Positions 24,680-31,558 of a stretch of 64,000 nucleotides of DNA are shown one piece after another. How positions within the stretch are numbered: position 1 is the first letter of the stretch; the number at the start of each line of letters is the position of its first letter. The position numbers were made by a program, and so were the translations under genes. Source of the stretch: Micromonospora_H sonneratiae (lineage in GTDB: Bacteria; Actinomycetota; Actinomycetes; Mycobacteriales; Micromonosporaceae); contig NZ_JBHTMP010000009.1 of NCBI RefSeq assembly GCF_042679305.1, positions 1 through 64,000 on the forward strand, given 5' to 3'. A model generated the notes under the pieces. The model was given only the letters and a program-made list of their open reading frames with translations, did no database searches and was not told where the DNA came from.

Positions 24680-25198
24680 GGTTGCCCTCCCGCACGAGGG
24701 TCTGGCCGTCCTCTCCGCACTGAGGACGGTCTGTAGATCGCACGGTACGGCCTGGAGGGATCTACTGCTACTGTGTCGGGTATTGAAAACGGGGTCGGCC
24801 CGCACGCCGGCCCCGTTTCGCGTTCCGGAAATGTTGTGAATGTTGCAACTCGCATCCGTCCCGACAAGGTCGGTTCGATACGTGGGAAATTCGGCAACTT
24901 GCGCACTTTGGCGTTTGTCGCACTATTCACAGGTCACAGTGGTTAGACGTGCGCTTTTCGCACTAATAGCGCATAGACACCTATCACGCTCTGTTGATCG
25001 TGGGCGCAACGATTGGCCACAACGATCATGCGCAGTGATCACCCGTTGCCGCCATAGCACTGCGACGTAGCCAACGCCCACTAGACCGACAGTGCGCGAT
25101 CAAGATGCGCCCACCTACCCTCAGATCACCCTTGTCCCGGCCGTCGTACAGGTGTTTGGTAGCTGCTCCTGACATGCAGCTATCAGGTGGGGGTCGTC
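24680..25198. other. gene-poor region upstream of XRE 2 with clustered CGCACT motifs
   Basis: No convincing gene was found. Between about 24.88 and 25.10 kb the GC content drops and the hexamer CGCACT recurs (24902, 24919, 24959 on plus; 25091 on minus as AGTGCG). GTGCG-CTTTT-CGCAC (24949-24963) is a perfect 5-5-5 inverted repeat, and TGATCGT and ACGATCA flank about 20 nt near 25000. This looks like multi-site regulatory DNA of the divergent or upstream gene rather than coding sequence. Confidence 0.4.
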
Positions 25199-25315
25199 AT
25201 GCGGCGGCTGATGTGGGCGGTGCGGCTGGCGCACCCACTGCCCGTACCAGCGCCGGTGCCCCTGCGCACGGTGGCGTGGAGCTGCCGCCGACGAGCACGC
25301 CGTCCGCCGGTGTGA
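25199..25315 (+). CDS. possible 38-aa ORF, first of a coupled pair
   Basis: An ATG at 25199 follows AGGTGGGGG by 5 nt and encodes a basic, Pro-rich peptide (MRRLMWAVRLAHPLPVPAP). The stop overlaps the next ATG as TGATG. No homology was recognised. The translation-initiation layout is its only support. Confidence 0.22.
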   Translation: MRRLMWAVRLAHPLPVPAPVPLRTVAWSCRRRARRPPV

Positions 25316-25470
25316 TGCCGTCGACCTGGCCAGGGTGGGCGCACCGGACCAATGTGGACATGCTGCCGGTGGGGCGGATCCCCGCCCGTGGGCCGCCGCC
25401 ACCCTGCCGGCCTCCCGGCATCAGAGCGTCCTGTCCATTTCTCGCACTGCGACAGCAACAGAGTGAGTGA
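25315..25470 (+). CDS. possible 51-aa ORF, TGATG-coupled to the preceding one
   Basis: It starts on the A of the preceding TGA and encodes MPSTWPGWAHRTNVDMLPVG followed by a Pro/Arg-rich end. Nothing identifies a family; it may be non-coding. Confidence 0.2.
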   Translation: MPSTWPGWAHRTNVDMLPVGRIPARGPPPPCRPPGIRASCPFLALRQQQSE

Positions 25471-25547
25471 CGAGCCGCAGATAGCCCCCGAGGCAACTGA
25501 CCACGATCTGCACTGCTGCCGGTGCCGGTGCCGGTGCCGGTGCGGTC

Positions 25548-25727
25548 ATGGGATATACCGCCGGTCGTCGTGGACGGCAGCGAATTGCCGTGTGGTCGTT
25601 CGCCGATGGTCGAGCAGTCGGCCAGGAGATTGGTGCGGTTGAGGGGTTCACCGTTGGCTATCAGGCGCGAGACGCTGAGGTCGCATCAGCGCAGCGCCAC
25701 CGGTCGCGACTCATAGGCGACTCATGA
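25548..25727 (+). CDS. possible 59-aa ORF beside tRNA-Val
   Basis: The frame encodes MGYTAGRRGRQRIAVWSFAD, then GAVEGFTVGYQARDAEVASA and a basic end. Amino-acid composition is protein-like, but codons are less GC-rich at third positions than in the neighbours and no ribosome-binding site is clear. A remnant of a mobile or older gene is possible. A CCGGTG hexamer repeat precedes it (about 25518-25541). Confidence 0.2.
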   Translation: MGYTAGRRGRQRIAVWSFADGRAVGQEIGAVEGFTVGYQARDAEVASAQRHRSRLIGDS

Positions 25728-25746
25728 TCTAGCAACGGGGTAAGCT

Positions 25747-25780
25747 AAAGGCCAGGTCCGGGTTTCCGGATCTGGCCTTT
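25747..25780 (-). terminator. terminator of tRNA-Val
   Basis: A 15-nt arm (AAAGGCCAGGTCCGG) and its near-perfect complement flank a 4-nt loop, ending in CCTTT on the minus strand, 20 nt past the tRNA 3' end. Confidence 0.7.
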
Positions 25781-25799
25781 AAACTGCAAATATTCAGCG

Positions 25800-25871
25800 T
25801 GGGCGATACTGGGATCGAACCAGTGACCTCTTCGGTGTGAACGAAGCGCTCTCCCGCTGAGCTAATCGCCC
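25800..25871 (-). tRNA. tRNA-Val (anticodon CAC)
   Basis: The minus strand folds as a complete cloverleaf. The acceptor stem pairs GGGCGAT with ATCGCCC; the D-arm is AGCTCAGCGGGAGAGC; the anticodon loop TTCACAC carries anticodon CAC (codon GTG); the T-arm contains GGTTCGATCC. The discriminator is A at 25800. CCA is not encoded, as is common in actinobacteria. The gene is isolated and followed by a strong hairpin. I saw no second copy of its 3' end to the left, so there is no direct sign of an integrated element using it. Confidence 0.95.
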
Positions 25872-25921
25872 TCAGCGCGGATGACTCTACCTGATCGAGT
25901 TGGCACCGCGCATCTTCGGGG

Positions 25922-26515
25922 TCAGTGCGTCGCCAGGTAGGCCAGAACGCGGGCAACCACATCGATACCCAGGCTGTACTTCAGCGACAGCCAGACCACC
26001 ACGCCGACGAAGATCAGGCCGACCGTGCCGATCAGCAGCCTCACCGGCCACGACTGACGGGTCACCCATCGGGTCCAGGCCCGGACGTTCCGACGGGTGA
26101 AGTTGAGCAGCCGTTTGGCCCAATGGAACTCCACCGCCCAGATACCAAGACCACCGATCACGATCAGCCAGCCCGGTCCAGGTAGTGGAATGAGGGCAAG
26201 CCCGAGTGCGACCACCAGCGCCCCGGCCAGCGCCACAAAGCCCTTGAGGGCGATCCGCCCAGTGGGGTTGGCACGGATGAGGTCAAGTGTGGTTCGTAGC
26301 CGCCGCCGTAGGCTCGGCCGTTCCACGTCGACCGCCGTATCGCTGGTCGCTGCCTCCGCCAGGGGCGTACGCCGCCTGTCGCGCGCCGCGTACTCGTCCT
26401 CCGGCACGTCGTTCCCCCGCTCCAAGTTCCCGATTCCCACCCCGGCAACCGCACGGCCACTCTCGTCGCCAGTTGTCGGGGCGTCTTGTTCCATTGAGGA
26501 TGGTTTCGGAACCAT
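25922..26515 (-). CDS. TIGR02611 family membrane protein
   Basis: A 197-residue protein. Residues 1-75 are a polar, charged cytoplasmic segment. Two closely spaced hydrophobic helices (about 90-130) bracket the family signature LIPLPGPGWLIVIGGLGIWA, followed by EFHWAKRLLNFTRR. A third helix (about 155-178) lies near the C-terminus. This is the actinobacterial TIGR02611 family, related to the PGPGW transmembrane family, of unknown function. GAGGGG lies 4 nt before the ATG. It is divergent from ssgB with 275 nt between. Confidence 0.85.
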   Translation of the reverse strand: MVPKPSSMEQDAPTTGDESGRAVAGVGIGNLERGNDVPEDEYAARDRRRTPLAEAATSDTAVDVERPSLRRRLRTTLDLIRANPTGRIALKGFVALAGALVVALGLALIPLPGPGWLIVIGGLGIWAVEFHWAKRLLNFTRRNVRAWTRWVTRQSWPVRLLIGTVGLIFVGVVVWLSLKYSLGIDVVARVLAYLATH

Positions 26516-26790
26516 TTCACCCCTCAGTGTTACCCCGGCCCGTCACTCGATGGGACGACTGGACGTTACCGGAGTGAGCCGACGTCTGAATCACCCGAGG
26601 CCAGACGGGATCAAGTACTGGGGCAGAACCGGATACTCTACATGAATTTTCCCATTCAAGCGGCGTTTCCGAATCACCTTCCCACCACTGGGTGAAGTCA
26701 GCGCATGGCGGAGCGTAGCCAGGAGTAGCACCTGAGTATGGGAAAAGCGGGACACGCGCGTTCCGCAGCGGTGCCGGGGGGAGAACGTCC
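26516..26790. promoter_or_regulatory. divergent regulatory region between TIGR02611 gene and ssgB
   Basis: These 275 nt must hold both promoters. A short lower-GC stretch around 26630-26690 is the likeliest promoter core. Sporulation sigma-factor control of ssgB is known in Streptomyces; I cannot assign a -35/-10 pair here. GGGGGGAGA stands 6 nt before the ssgB ATG. Confidence 0.35.
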
Positions 26791-27222
26791 ATGAGTGTCA
26801 TCCGACCGACGACTGTCGAGGTTGAGACGTCGTTAAGGCTTGTCGCACCTGATGCCACCGCACTGCCGGTGCGCGCCAGTTTGCGCTATGACCCTGCTGA
26901 CCCGTATGCGGTCCATGTACTATTTCATGCCGAATCAGCCGGTGGCGAGGCGGTGAGCTGGTCATTCGCCCGCGAACTGCTCGTCACCGGGCTTGACGAA
27001 CCCGCCGGGATCGGCGACGTGCGGGTATGGCCGTGGGCCACCCCACGGGGCGACTTCGTGGCACTGGCCCTGTCGTCGCCAGACGGCAACGCACTCTTCG
27101 AAGTGCCACGCAGTGTCCTGGTCCGCTTCCTGCGGCGGACCTACGTAGTGGTGCCCCGCGGCCGGGAAGCGGAGCATCTCGACGTCGACACTGCGGTCAA
27201 CCGCCTGCTAGCCGGGCGCTGA
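26791..27222 (+). CDS. ssgB: SsgB-like sporulation and cell-division regulator
   Basis: A 143-residue protein of the SsgA-like family, found only in morphologically complex actinobacteria. Signature segments are LPVRASLRYDPADPYAVHVLFHAE, then VSWSFARELLVTGLDEPAGIGDVRVWP, then LALSSPDGNALFEVPRSVLVRFLRRTYVVVP. Length and the well-conserved central block fit SsgB, the member that recruits FtsZ to future septum sites during sporulation in Streptomyces. In Micromonospora-type organisms it is expected to work in single-spore formation. It is monocistronic, with a Gly-rich ribosome-binding site. Confidence 0.9.
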   Translation: MSVIRPTTVEVETSLRLVAPDATALPVRASLRYDPADPYAVHVLFHAESAGGEAVSWSFARELLVTGLDEPAGIGDVRVWPWATPRGDFVALALSSPDGNALFEVPRSVLVRFLRRTYVVVPRGREAEHLDVDTAVNRLLAGR

Positions 27223-27351
27223 CCAGCAGAACCGGAGTACCGGCGCCGCACGGACCTGCCGAGTCCGCGCGGCGCCGCCCTGTCCAGCCTCCGGTACGCC
27301 CCGTCGACGGGATGGCCCTAGCGGACGCGGATAGACTCCCGCCGCCCAAAT

Positions 27352-27819
27352 ATGCTTCTGCTCGTGCAAATCTCCGCGCGCGGCGACTACGCGGTACGGG
27401 CGGCTCTGAGCCTCGCCTCGGCGTACCCGTCGCTGATGTCTGCCCAGACGGTCTCGCAGGACCAGGACATGCCCCGCAAGTTCCTCGAAGCGGTCCTGGC
27501 TGATCTTCGCCGAGCCGGCATCGTCCGGGCGCAACGCGGTGCGGAAGGTGGCTACACCCTGGCCCAGCCACCTTCGGCGATCACTATCGGGATGATCCTG
27601 CGGGCCGTCGACGGTCCGCTGGCCGGAGTTCGGGGGCTACGCCCGGAGGAGACCCACTACGAAGGCGTCGCCGAGAACCTGCCCCGGCTGTGGGTCGCGG
27701 TGCGGGCGGCGGTACGCAACGTCGTGGACGAGGTGAGCCTCGACGAACTGATCAACGGCCAGCTGCCCAGCCACGTACGGGATCTGGTGACCCTGCCCGA
27801 CGCGTGGCAGCCCAGGTAG
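27352..27819 (+). CDS. Rrf2-family regulator without the Fe-S cysteines
   Basis: A 155-residue winged-helix protein: ARGDYAVRAALSLASAY (helix 1), QDQDMPRKFLEAVLADLRRAGIV (recognition region), RGAEGGYTLAQPP (wing), then the dimerisation helix. This is the Rrf2 pattern (QxxxxP..FLEQILxxLRxAGLVxSxRGxxGGYxL). Fe-S sensing members carry three cysteines after the wing; this protein has no cysteine at all, so any signal it senses must be different. The first codons (MLLLVQ) may be untranslated; the conserved part begins at VQISARGDYA. No partner gene lies next to it in the same operon. Confidence 0.85.
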   Translation: MLLLVQISARGDYAVRAALSLASAYPSLMSAQTVSQDQDMPRKFLEAVLADLRRAGIVRAQRGAEGGYTLAQPPSAITIGMILRAVDGPLAGVRGLRPEETHYEGVAENLPRLWVAVRAAVRNVVDEVSLDELINGQLPSHVRDLVTLPDAWQPR

Positions 27820-27841
27820 GCGGCAGCCGGACCGGGCCGGC

Positions 27842-28786
27842 TCACCCGGCCGTGGTCGGCTCGATAATCACGTCACCGGCCAGCCGGCCCGATTCCGGAG
27901 TGCGGGTGACCCGGCCGGCGGCCAACATCGCGGTGATCGCCCGGAGGGTGTCCGAGGCCCGGTAGATAGTGTTCGCGACGGTGAACTGGCGCAGTTCGGT
28001 CACCGAGCACGGTCCCAACCGCACCAGCTCGGACAGCAGTTCCCGGCACAGCGGGTCGGTTTGCGGACTGGGCGAGATGTCCACGGACTGCGCCTCGGGA
28101 TCCTGCGGATCGCGGTAACGTGCCCCGGTCCCCTCGCCCACCGCCCACAGGTCGTTCTTGAACGCGTCGAGGCTGCGGCCCAGCGTGGTGGCGAAGACGA
28201 CCAGTTGGGGCAGGCCTCCTCCGTCGACCGGTCGGGTCGCGGCCACCCCGTCGACCAGTTCGACATCGGCCACCAGTGGGAACCCGGCCTCGGCCAGCAC
28301 CCGACGGTGATCCAGTTCGGCCCGGGCCTGTGAGCCCAGCACCAGCAGCACCTCGCCTGGACGGCCACCGGCCACGGCGGCCAACGCGCCGAGGCTCGGC
28401 GCCGGTCCGGTCGCGGCGTCCAGGTAGCCCAGGATGGGGGCTCCGCTGGCGCTGGCCGCCCGCAGCGCCACCGGTAGCCGCTCCGCATCGCCGGTCACCA
28501 GGTGCACGCTCACCTCGGGCGGGAGGGTGGCCTGGTCCGCACCGAGTCGTACCGCCAGGTCGTCGGCGGGCGCGGCCAACGCCAACACGGTCAGCCGGCG
28601 TCCCCGCAACAGTTCGGTGTGCCGGGCGAAGACCCGGATGGCCGCTTCCGCCGTACCGTCGTCGGGACCGCCTCGGACCTGCGCGAACGTCGCCCGGCGG
28701 GAACGGCGTAGCGCCGCGGGGGCCCAGCCGTCGAGCTGTCGGGCAAGCAGTTCGTGCTTCACGGTGGTGATCGGGTCAGCAGCCAC
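27842..28786 (-). CDS. hypothetical protein, distantly like three-Cys-motif partner TcmP
   Basis: A 314-residue soluble protein. The N-terminus (TTVKHELLARQLDGWAP) resembles the start of TcmP proteins (KHE(I/L)L..YL..W). The middle has alternating strands and helices with GAPILGYLDAATGPAP and LVVFATTLG segments, and the last 80 residues form a winged-helix-like domain (LVRLGPCSVTELRQF...AGRVTR). The methyltransferase-type SAM motif is degenerate or absent. Related actinobacterial proteins are annotated as hypothetical. It ends 22 nt from the Rrf2 stop (convergent) and starts 43 nt beyond the VOC gene end, so it may share the VOC promoter. Confidence 0.5.
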   Translation of the reverse strand: MAADPITTVKHELLARQLDGWAPAALRRSRRATFAQVRGGPDDGTAEAAIRVFARHTELLRGRRLTVLALAAPADDLAVRLGADQATLPPEVSVHLVTGDAERLPVALRAASASGAPILGYLDAATGPAPSLGALAAVAGGRPGEVLLVLGSQARAELDHRRVLAEAGFPLVADVELVDGVAATRPVDGGGLPQLVVFATTLGRSLDAFKNDLWAVGEGTGARYRDPQDPEAQSVDISPSPQTDPLCRELLSELVRLGPCSVTELRQFTVANTIYRASDTLRAITAMLAAGRVTRTPESGRLAGDVIIEPTTAG

Positions 28787-28829
28787 TGTGTGGTTCTACC
28801 CTGCCTGGCCGCAGTGAGTCGGAACGGGG

Positions 28830-29351
28830 TCAGACGGCCCGGGAGATGCCGACTCCGCCGCGCGTCTGTCCGCCGTACCGCTGCTTCTCCTTGGCCAGGT
28901 CGAGCCGGCCGATCCGCTTGCGGGCAGCGAGTGCGGTGTCGTCGAGCTGGTCGGCCGGGATCAGCCAGACGACCTCGAACTCCAGCCCGTCCGGGTCGTG
29001 CGCGTAGAGGCTCTTGGTGGTCCCGTGGTCGGAACTGCCGCTCAACGCCCCGGCCTCGGCCAGGCGTTGCGCGGTGGCTTCCAACTCGTCGAGGGTGTCG
29101 ACTTCCCAGGCCAGGTGGTACAGCCCGACCGTGGTCCGTCCGGCACCGGAGGGGCCGGCCGCCGCGCCCAGCTCGAACAGGCCGAGGTCGTGGTCGTTGG
29201 TGGAACCGGGTGCCTGAAGGAAGGCCGCACCGCGGAAATTGTCCGGTGTCATCGGAATCAGCCGGAAACCAAGCACATCACGATAGAAAGCGATACTTCG
29301 CTCGAGATTACGGACAAAGAGTACGGCGTGGTTGAGACGGTGAATGCCCAT
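28830..29351 (-). CDS. VOC-family (extradiol dioxygenase/glyoxalase-like) protein
   Basis: A 173-residue protein with one paired vicinal-oxygen-chelate unit: GIHRLNHAVLFVRNLERSIAFYRDVLGF, then GLYHLAWEVDTLDEL, then YAHDPDGLEFEVVW. The metal ligands are all present: His in LNHAV, His in YHLAW and Glu in FEVVW, giving the two-His-one-Glu set of catechol 2,3-dioxygenase-type members. The tail (after about 140) is basic and unconserved. The substrate is unknown; ring cleavage, isomerisation or drug binding are all found in the family. It is divergent from a MarR gene with 58 nt between, so induction by an aromatic or electrophilic compound is likely. Confidence 0.8.
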   Translation of the reverse strand: MGIHRLNHAVLFVRNLERSIAFYRDVLGFRLIPMTPDNFRGAAFLQAPGSTNDHDLGLFELGAAAGPSGAGRTTVGLYHLAWEVDTLDELEATAQRLAEAGALSGSSDHGTTKSLYAHDPDGLEFEVVWLIPADQLDDTALAARKRIGRLDLAKEKQRYGGQTRGGVGISRAV

Positions 29352-29374
29352 GCCGTCAACGCTAGCGCAAATAA

Positions 29375-29386
29375 TTGAACATTCAA
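29375..29386. promoter_or_regulatory. TTGAA-CA-TTCAA palindrome, probable MarR operator
   Basis: This perfect 5-2-5 inverted repeat is centred in the 58-nt divergent gap between the VOC gene (start 29351) and the MarR gene. MarR dimers typically bind such AT-rich palindromes and repress both directions. Confidence 0.6.
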
Positions 29387-29409
29387 CTAGGCGGGCTATG
29401 ATCGTGGCC

Positions 29410-29874
29410 ATGACCCGCTGGCTCACCCCTGAGGAACAACGAACCTGGCGGGCATTCCTGGCCGCGTCCCGAGCCCTGATGGACACCCTCGACCGTGAAC
29501 TGCAACGCGACGCGGGAATGCCCCACGCCTACTACGAGATCCTGGTCCGACTCTCCGAGGCCGACGAGCATCGACTACGGATGAGCGACCTCGCCGACCT
29601 CACCGGCTCCTCGCGTAGTCGGCTCTCCCACGCTGTCGCCCGCCTGGAGGAGGCCGGCTGGGTACGGCGCGAGAACTGTCCCAGCGACCGCCGGGGTCAG
29701 TTCGCCGTACTCACCAGAAAGGGCTTCGAGACGCTGGCCGGCGCCGCACCGGGACATGTCGAGGGTGTACGCCAACACCTTTTCGATCCATTGAGCCCCG
29801 CCCAGATCGACCAGTTATGCCGGATCAGCGAAGTACTACTTGACCACCTCGTGCCCGAACGGCCAACTTCATGA
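29410..29874 (+). CDS. MarR-family regulator
   Basis: A 154-residue winged-helix protein: LTPEEQRTWRAFLAASRALMDTLDRELQRDAG, then YYEILVRLSEADEHRLRMSDLADLTGSSRSRLSHAVARLEEAGWV (helix-turn-helix), the wing RRENCPSDRRGQFAVLT, then helices for dimerisation. The wing Asp-Arg motif (DRRG) of MarR proteins is intact. The start is placed at the ATG of MTRWLTPEEQ, as in related proteins; an ATG at 29398 is possible. It is divergent from the VOC enzyme and probably represses it and itself through the palindrome between them. Confidence 0.88.
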   Translation: MTRWLTPEEQRTWRAFLAASRALMDTLDRELQRDAGMPHAYYEILVRLSEADEHRLRMSDLADLTGSSRSRLSHAVARLEEAGWVRRENCPSDRRGQFAVLTRKGFETLAGAAPGHVEGVRQHLFDPLSPAQIDQLCRISEVLLDHLVPERPTS

Positions 29875-29931
29875 CTAAACTGAGCCCCAACGCCTCTTGT
29901 ACTGAAACTCATCGGCCACGCACGATGAGAC

Positions 29932-31503
29932 GTGTCTTCCGGTGTCACGAATTTTGCCCTAATCACCGCCCAGGCCAACGATCTCGTGGCATCCGGCGAC
30001 CTGGCCGGTGCCCAGGAATTGCTCAGTGACGCTCTCAGCTCCGCCGATCCCAGGCCGAGCAACGCCTCGGCTGAGCTGACCGAGGCCGCGATCCTCCAGG
30101 CCAGGGTCCTCGTGACACTCGGCGAGCCACACTCCGCCCGAGGCTGGGCGGCGTTCGCCTACGCGGCTACCACCCGGCTGTACGGGCCCACCGACCAGCG
30201 GACGATCGCCACCGCAGCCACGCTGGCCGCCGTCCTGCACCGGATCGGCAGCCACGAACGTGCGGCCCGCCTGTACCAGGACGTGGTCATCGAGCTGACC
30301 GCGACCGACGGCCCGGAATCGCTACGGGTACTGGCCGCCCACGCCGACCTGGCCACAGTGGAGTACGCCCAGGGCGAGTGCAACGTGGCCCGTGAGCGGC
30401 TGGCGGACGCCTGGGAGCTGCACCGCGAGGTCTACGGCGACGGGCATCTCGGCGGTATCAAGATGCTGGCCCGGCTCGGTGCCATGCAACGCGACTGTGG
30501 GCACTTCACCGAGGCACACGAGCATCTCGCGCTGGCCCGGGAGCTGTGCCGCACCCACCTGCCGCCCGATCATCCCCTGGCCATCCAGGTCGCGGCACTG
30601 GCCCGGGCAGCCGCCAACCCCGACCACGTCTGCGCCGGGACTCCGCCGTCCTCCCCCGGGCCCGCACCGGGGGCCTCCGCCGCCGGGAACCCGCATCCGA
30701 CCGGCCGGGCAGGCAACGATCCGGCTGGCCCGGGCGTCCCGTTCGACCCGAACCGCCTCGACGGGGCCGGCCAGTGGTGGCCCTCCGGGGACACGCAACC
30801 CCCCACGCACGGCGCGCCCCAGCACCCTGGGCCACAACATCAGCCGGACCACTGGACACAGAGCATGTCCACCGTTCCCGCACCGCACTCCGGGCCGGCG
30901 ATGCCACCAGCCGTACCGTCGTTGGTCTCGGGCGGTGCCGGCGGTGCGTCATCCCCGCTGGCGATCGGCGGCGGCGACGCTGACGGGACACACCACGCCC
31001 GCAACCTGCCGGAACGCTGGCGACCTCCGCTACCGGCGACGATCCAACCGCCACCGCAGAAGGCGGTCCGGCGGTTGCTACCGATCATCCTCGGCGGCGC
31101 ACTGGTCGTGGTGCTCGGTGCGGCAGCCGTCATCGCGGGTTTCGCACTGGTCGACAAGACTCCGGCCAAACCGTCGGGCGTGACCCGGACCGGGCCGGAC
31201 GGTGCGCCTCTTCCCGCCGCGCCACCCAGCAACGTGACGTTGCGCGACAACCAGAGCAGCATCCTGCTGACCTGGGCCTACCCGCCGGGTGCCCAGGGTT
31301 CGGTGGTCGTCTCCGGCGGACGGGTCGGCCAGGAGATCACCGCCTTCGACGAACTGGCCGCCGGCACCACCAGCTACATCGTTTCCAACCTCACCCCGGA
31401 CCACAACTACTGCTTCACCATCGCCGTCTTCTACTCCACGGACCTGGTGGCCCGTTCCGAACCGGTCTGCACCAAACGGGCGGGGGTCGCGTCCGGCAAC
31501 TGA
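29932..31503 (+). CDS. TPR protein with membrane helix and external Fn3-like domain
   Basis: A 523-residue protein. Residues 1-220 hold about four TPR-like units of the NB-ARC/Kinesin-light-chain type (LLSDALSSAD...; ARGWAAFAYAATTRLYG; AARLYQDVVIEL; ARERLADAWELHREVYGDGH; AHEHLALARELCRTHLPPDHP). A Pro/Gly-rich linker (225-375) leads to one membrane helix (about 383-405, LPIILGGALVVVLGAAAVIAG). The external C-terminus (about 430-523) is the Fn3-like domain found in the zinc-ribbon proteins of the ESX locus, including HNYCFTIAVF and a second Cys 19 residues later. The start is a GTG. The TPR part is cytoplasmic in this model, so it could connect an internal partner with the surface. Confidence 0.7.
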   Translation: MSSGVTNFALITAQANDLVASGDLAGAQELLSDALSSADPRPSNASAELTEAAILQARVLVTLGEPHSARGWAAFAYAATTRLYGPTDQRTIATAATLAAVLHRIGSHERAARLYQDVVIELTATDGPESLRVLAAHADLATVEYAQGECNVARERLADAWELHREVYGDGHLGGIKMLARLGAMQRDCGHFTEAHEHLALARELCRTHLPPDHPLAIQVAALARAAANPDHVCAGTPPSSPGPAPGASAAGNPHPTGRAGNDPAGPGVPFDPNRLDGAGQWWPSGDTQPPTHGAPQHPGPQHQPDHWTQSMSTVPAPHSGPAMPPAVPSLVSGGAGGASSPLAIGGGDADGTHHARNLPERWRPPLPATIQPPPQKAVRRLLPIILGGALVVVLGAAAVIAGFALVDKTPAKPSGVTRTGPDGAPLPAAPPSNVTLRDNQSSILLTWAYPPGAQGSVVVSGGRVGQEITAFDELAAGTTSYIVSNLTPDHNYCFTIAVFYSTDLVARSEPVCTKRAGVASGN

Positions 31504-31558
31504 CCTGGCCCTGTTCGGTCGACCCACCGACGCCTCGGTCGAGCATCGAGCCCGACAG

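Noticed and set aside
20010..25871. Integrated conjugative element inserted at tRNA-Val
   Set aside because: A primase-like protein and regulators beside a tRNA suggested it, but no integrase, transfer gene or second copy of the tRNA 3' end was found.
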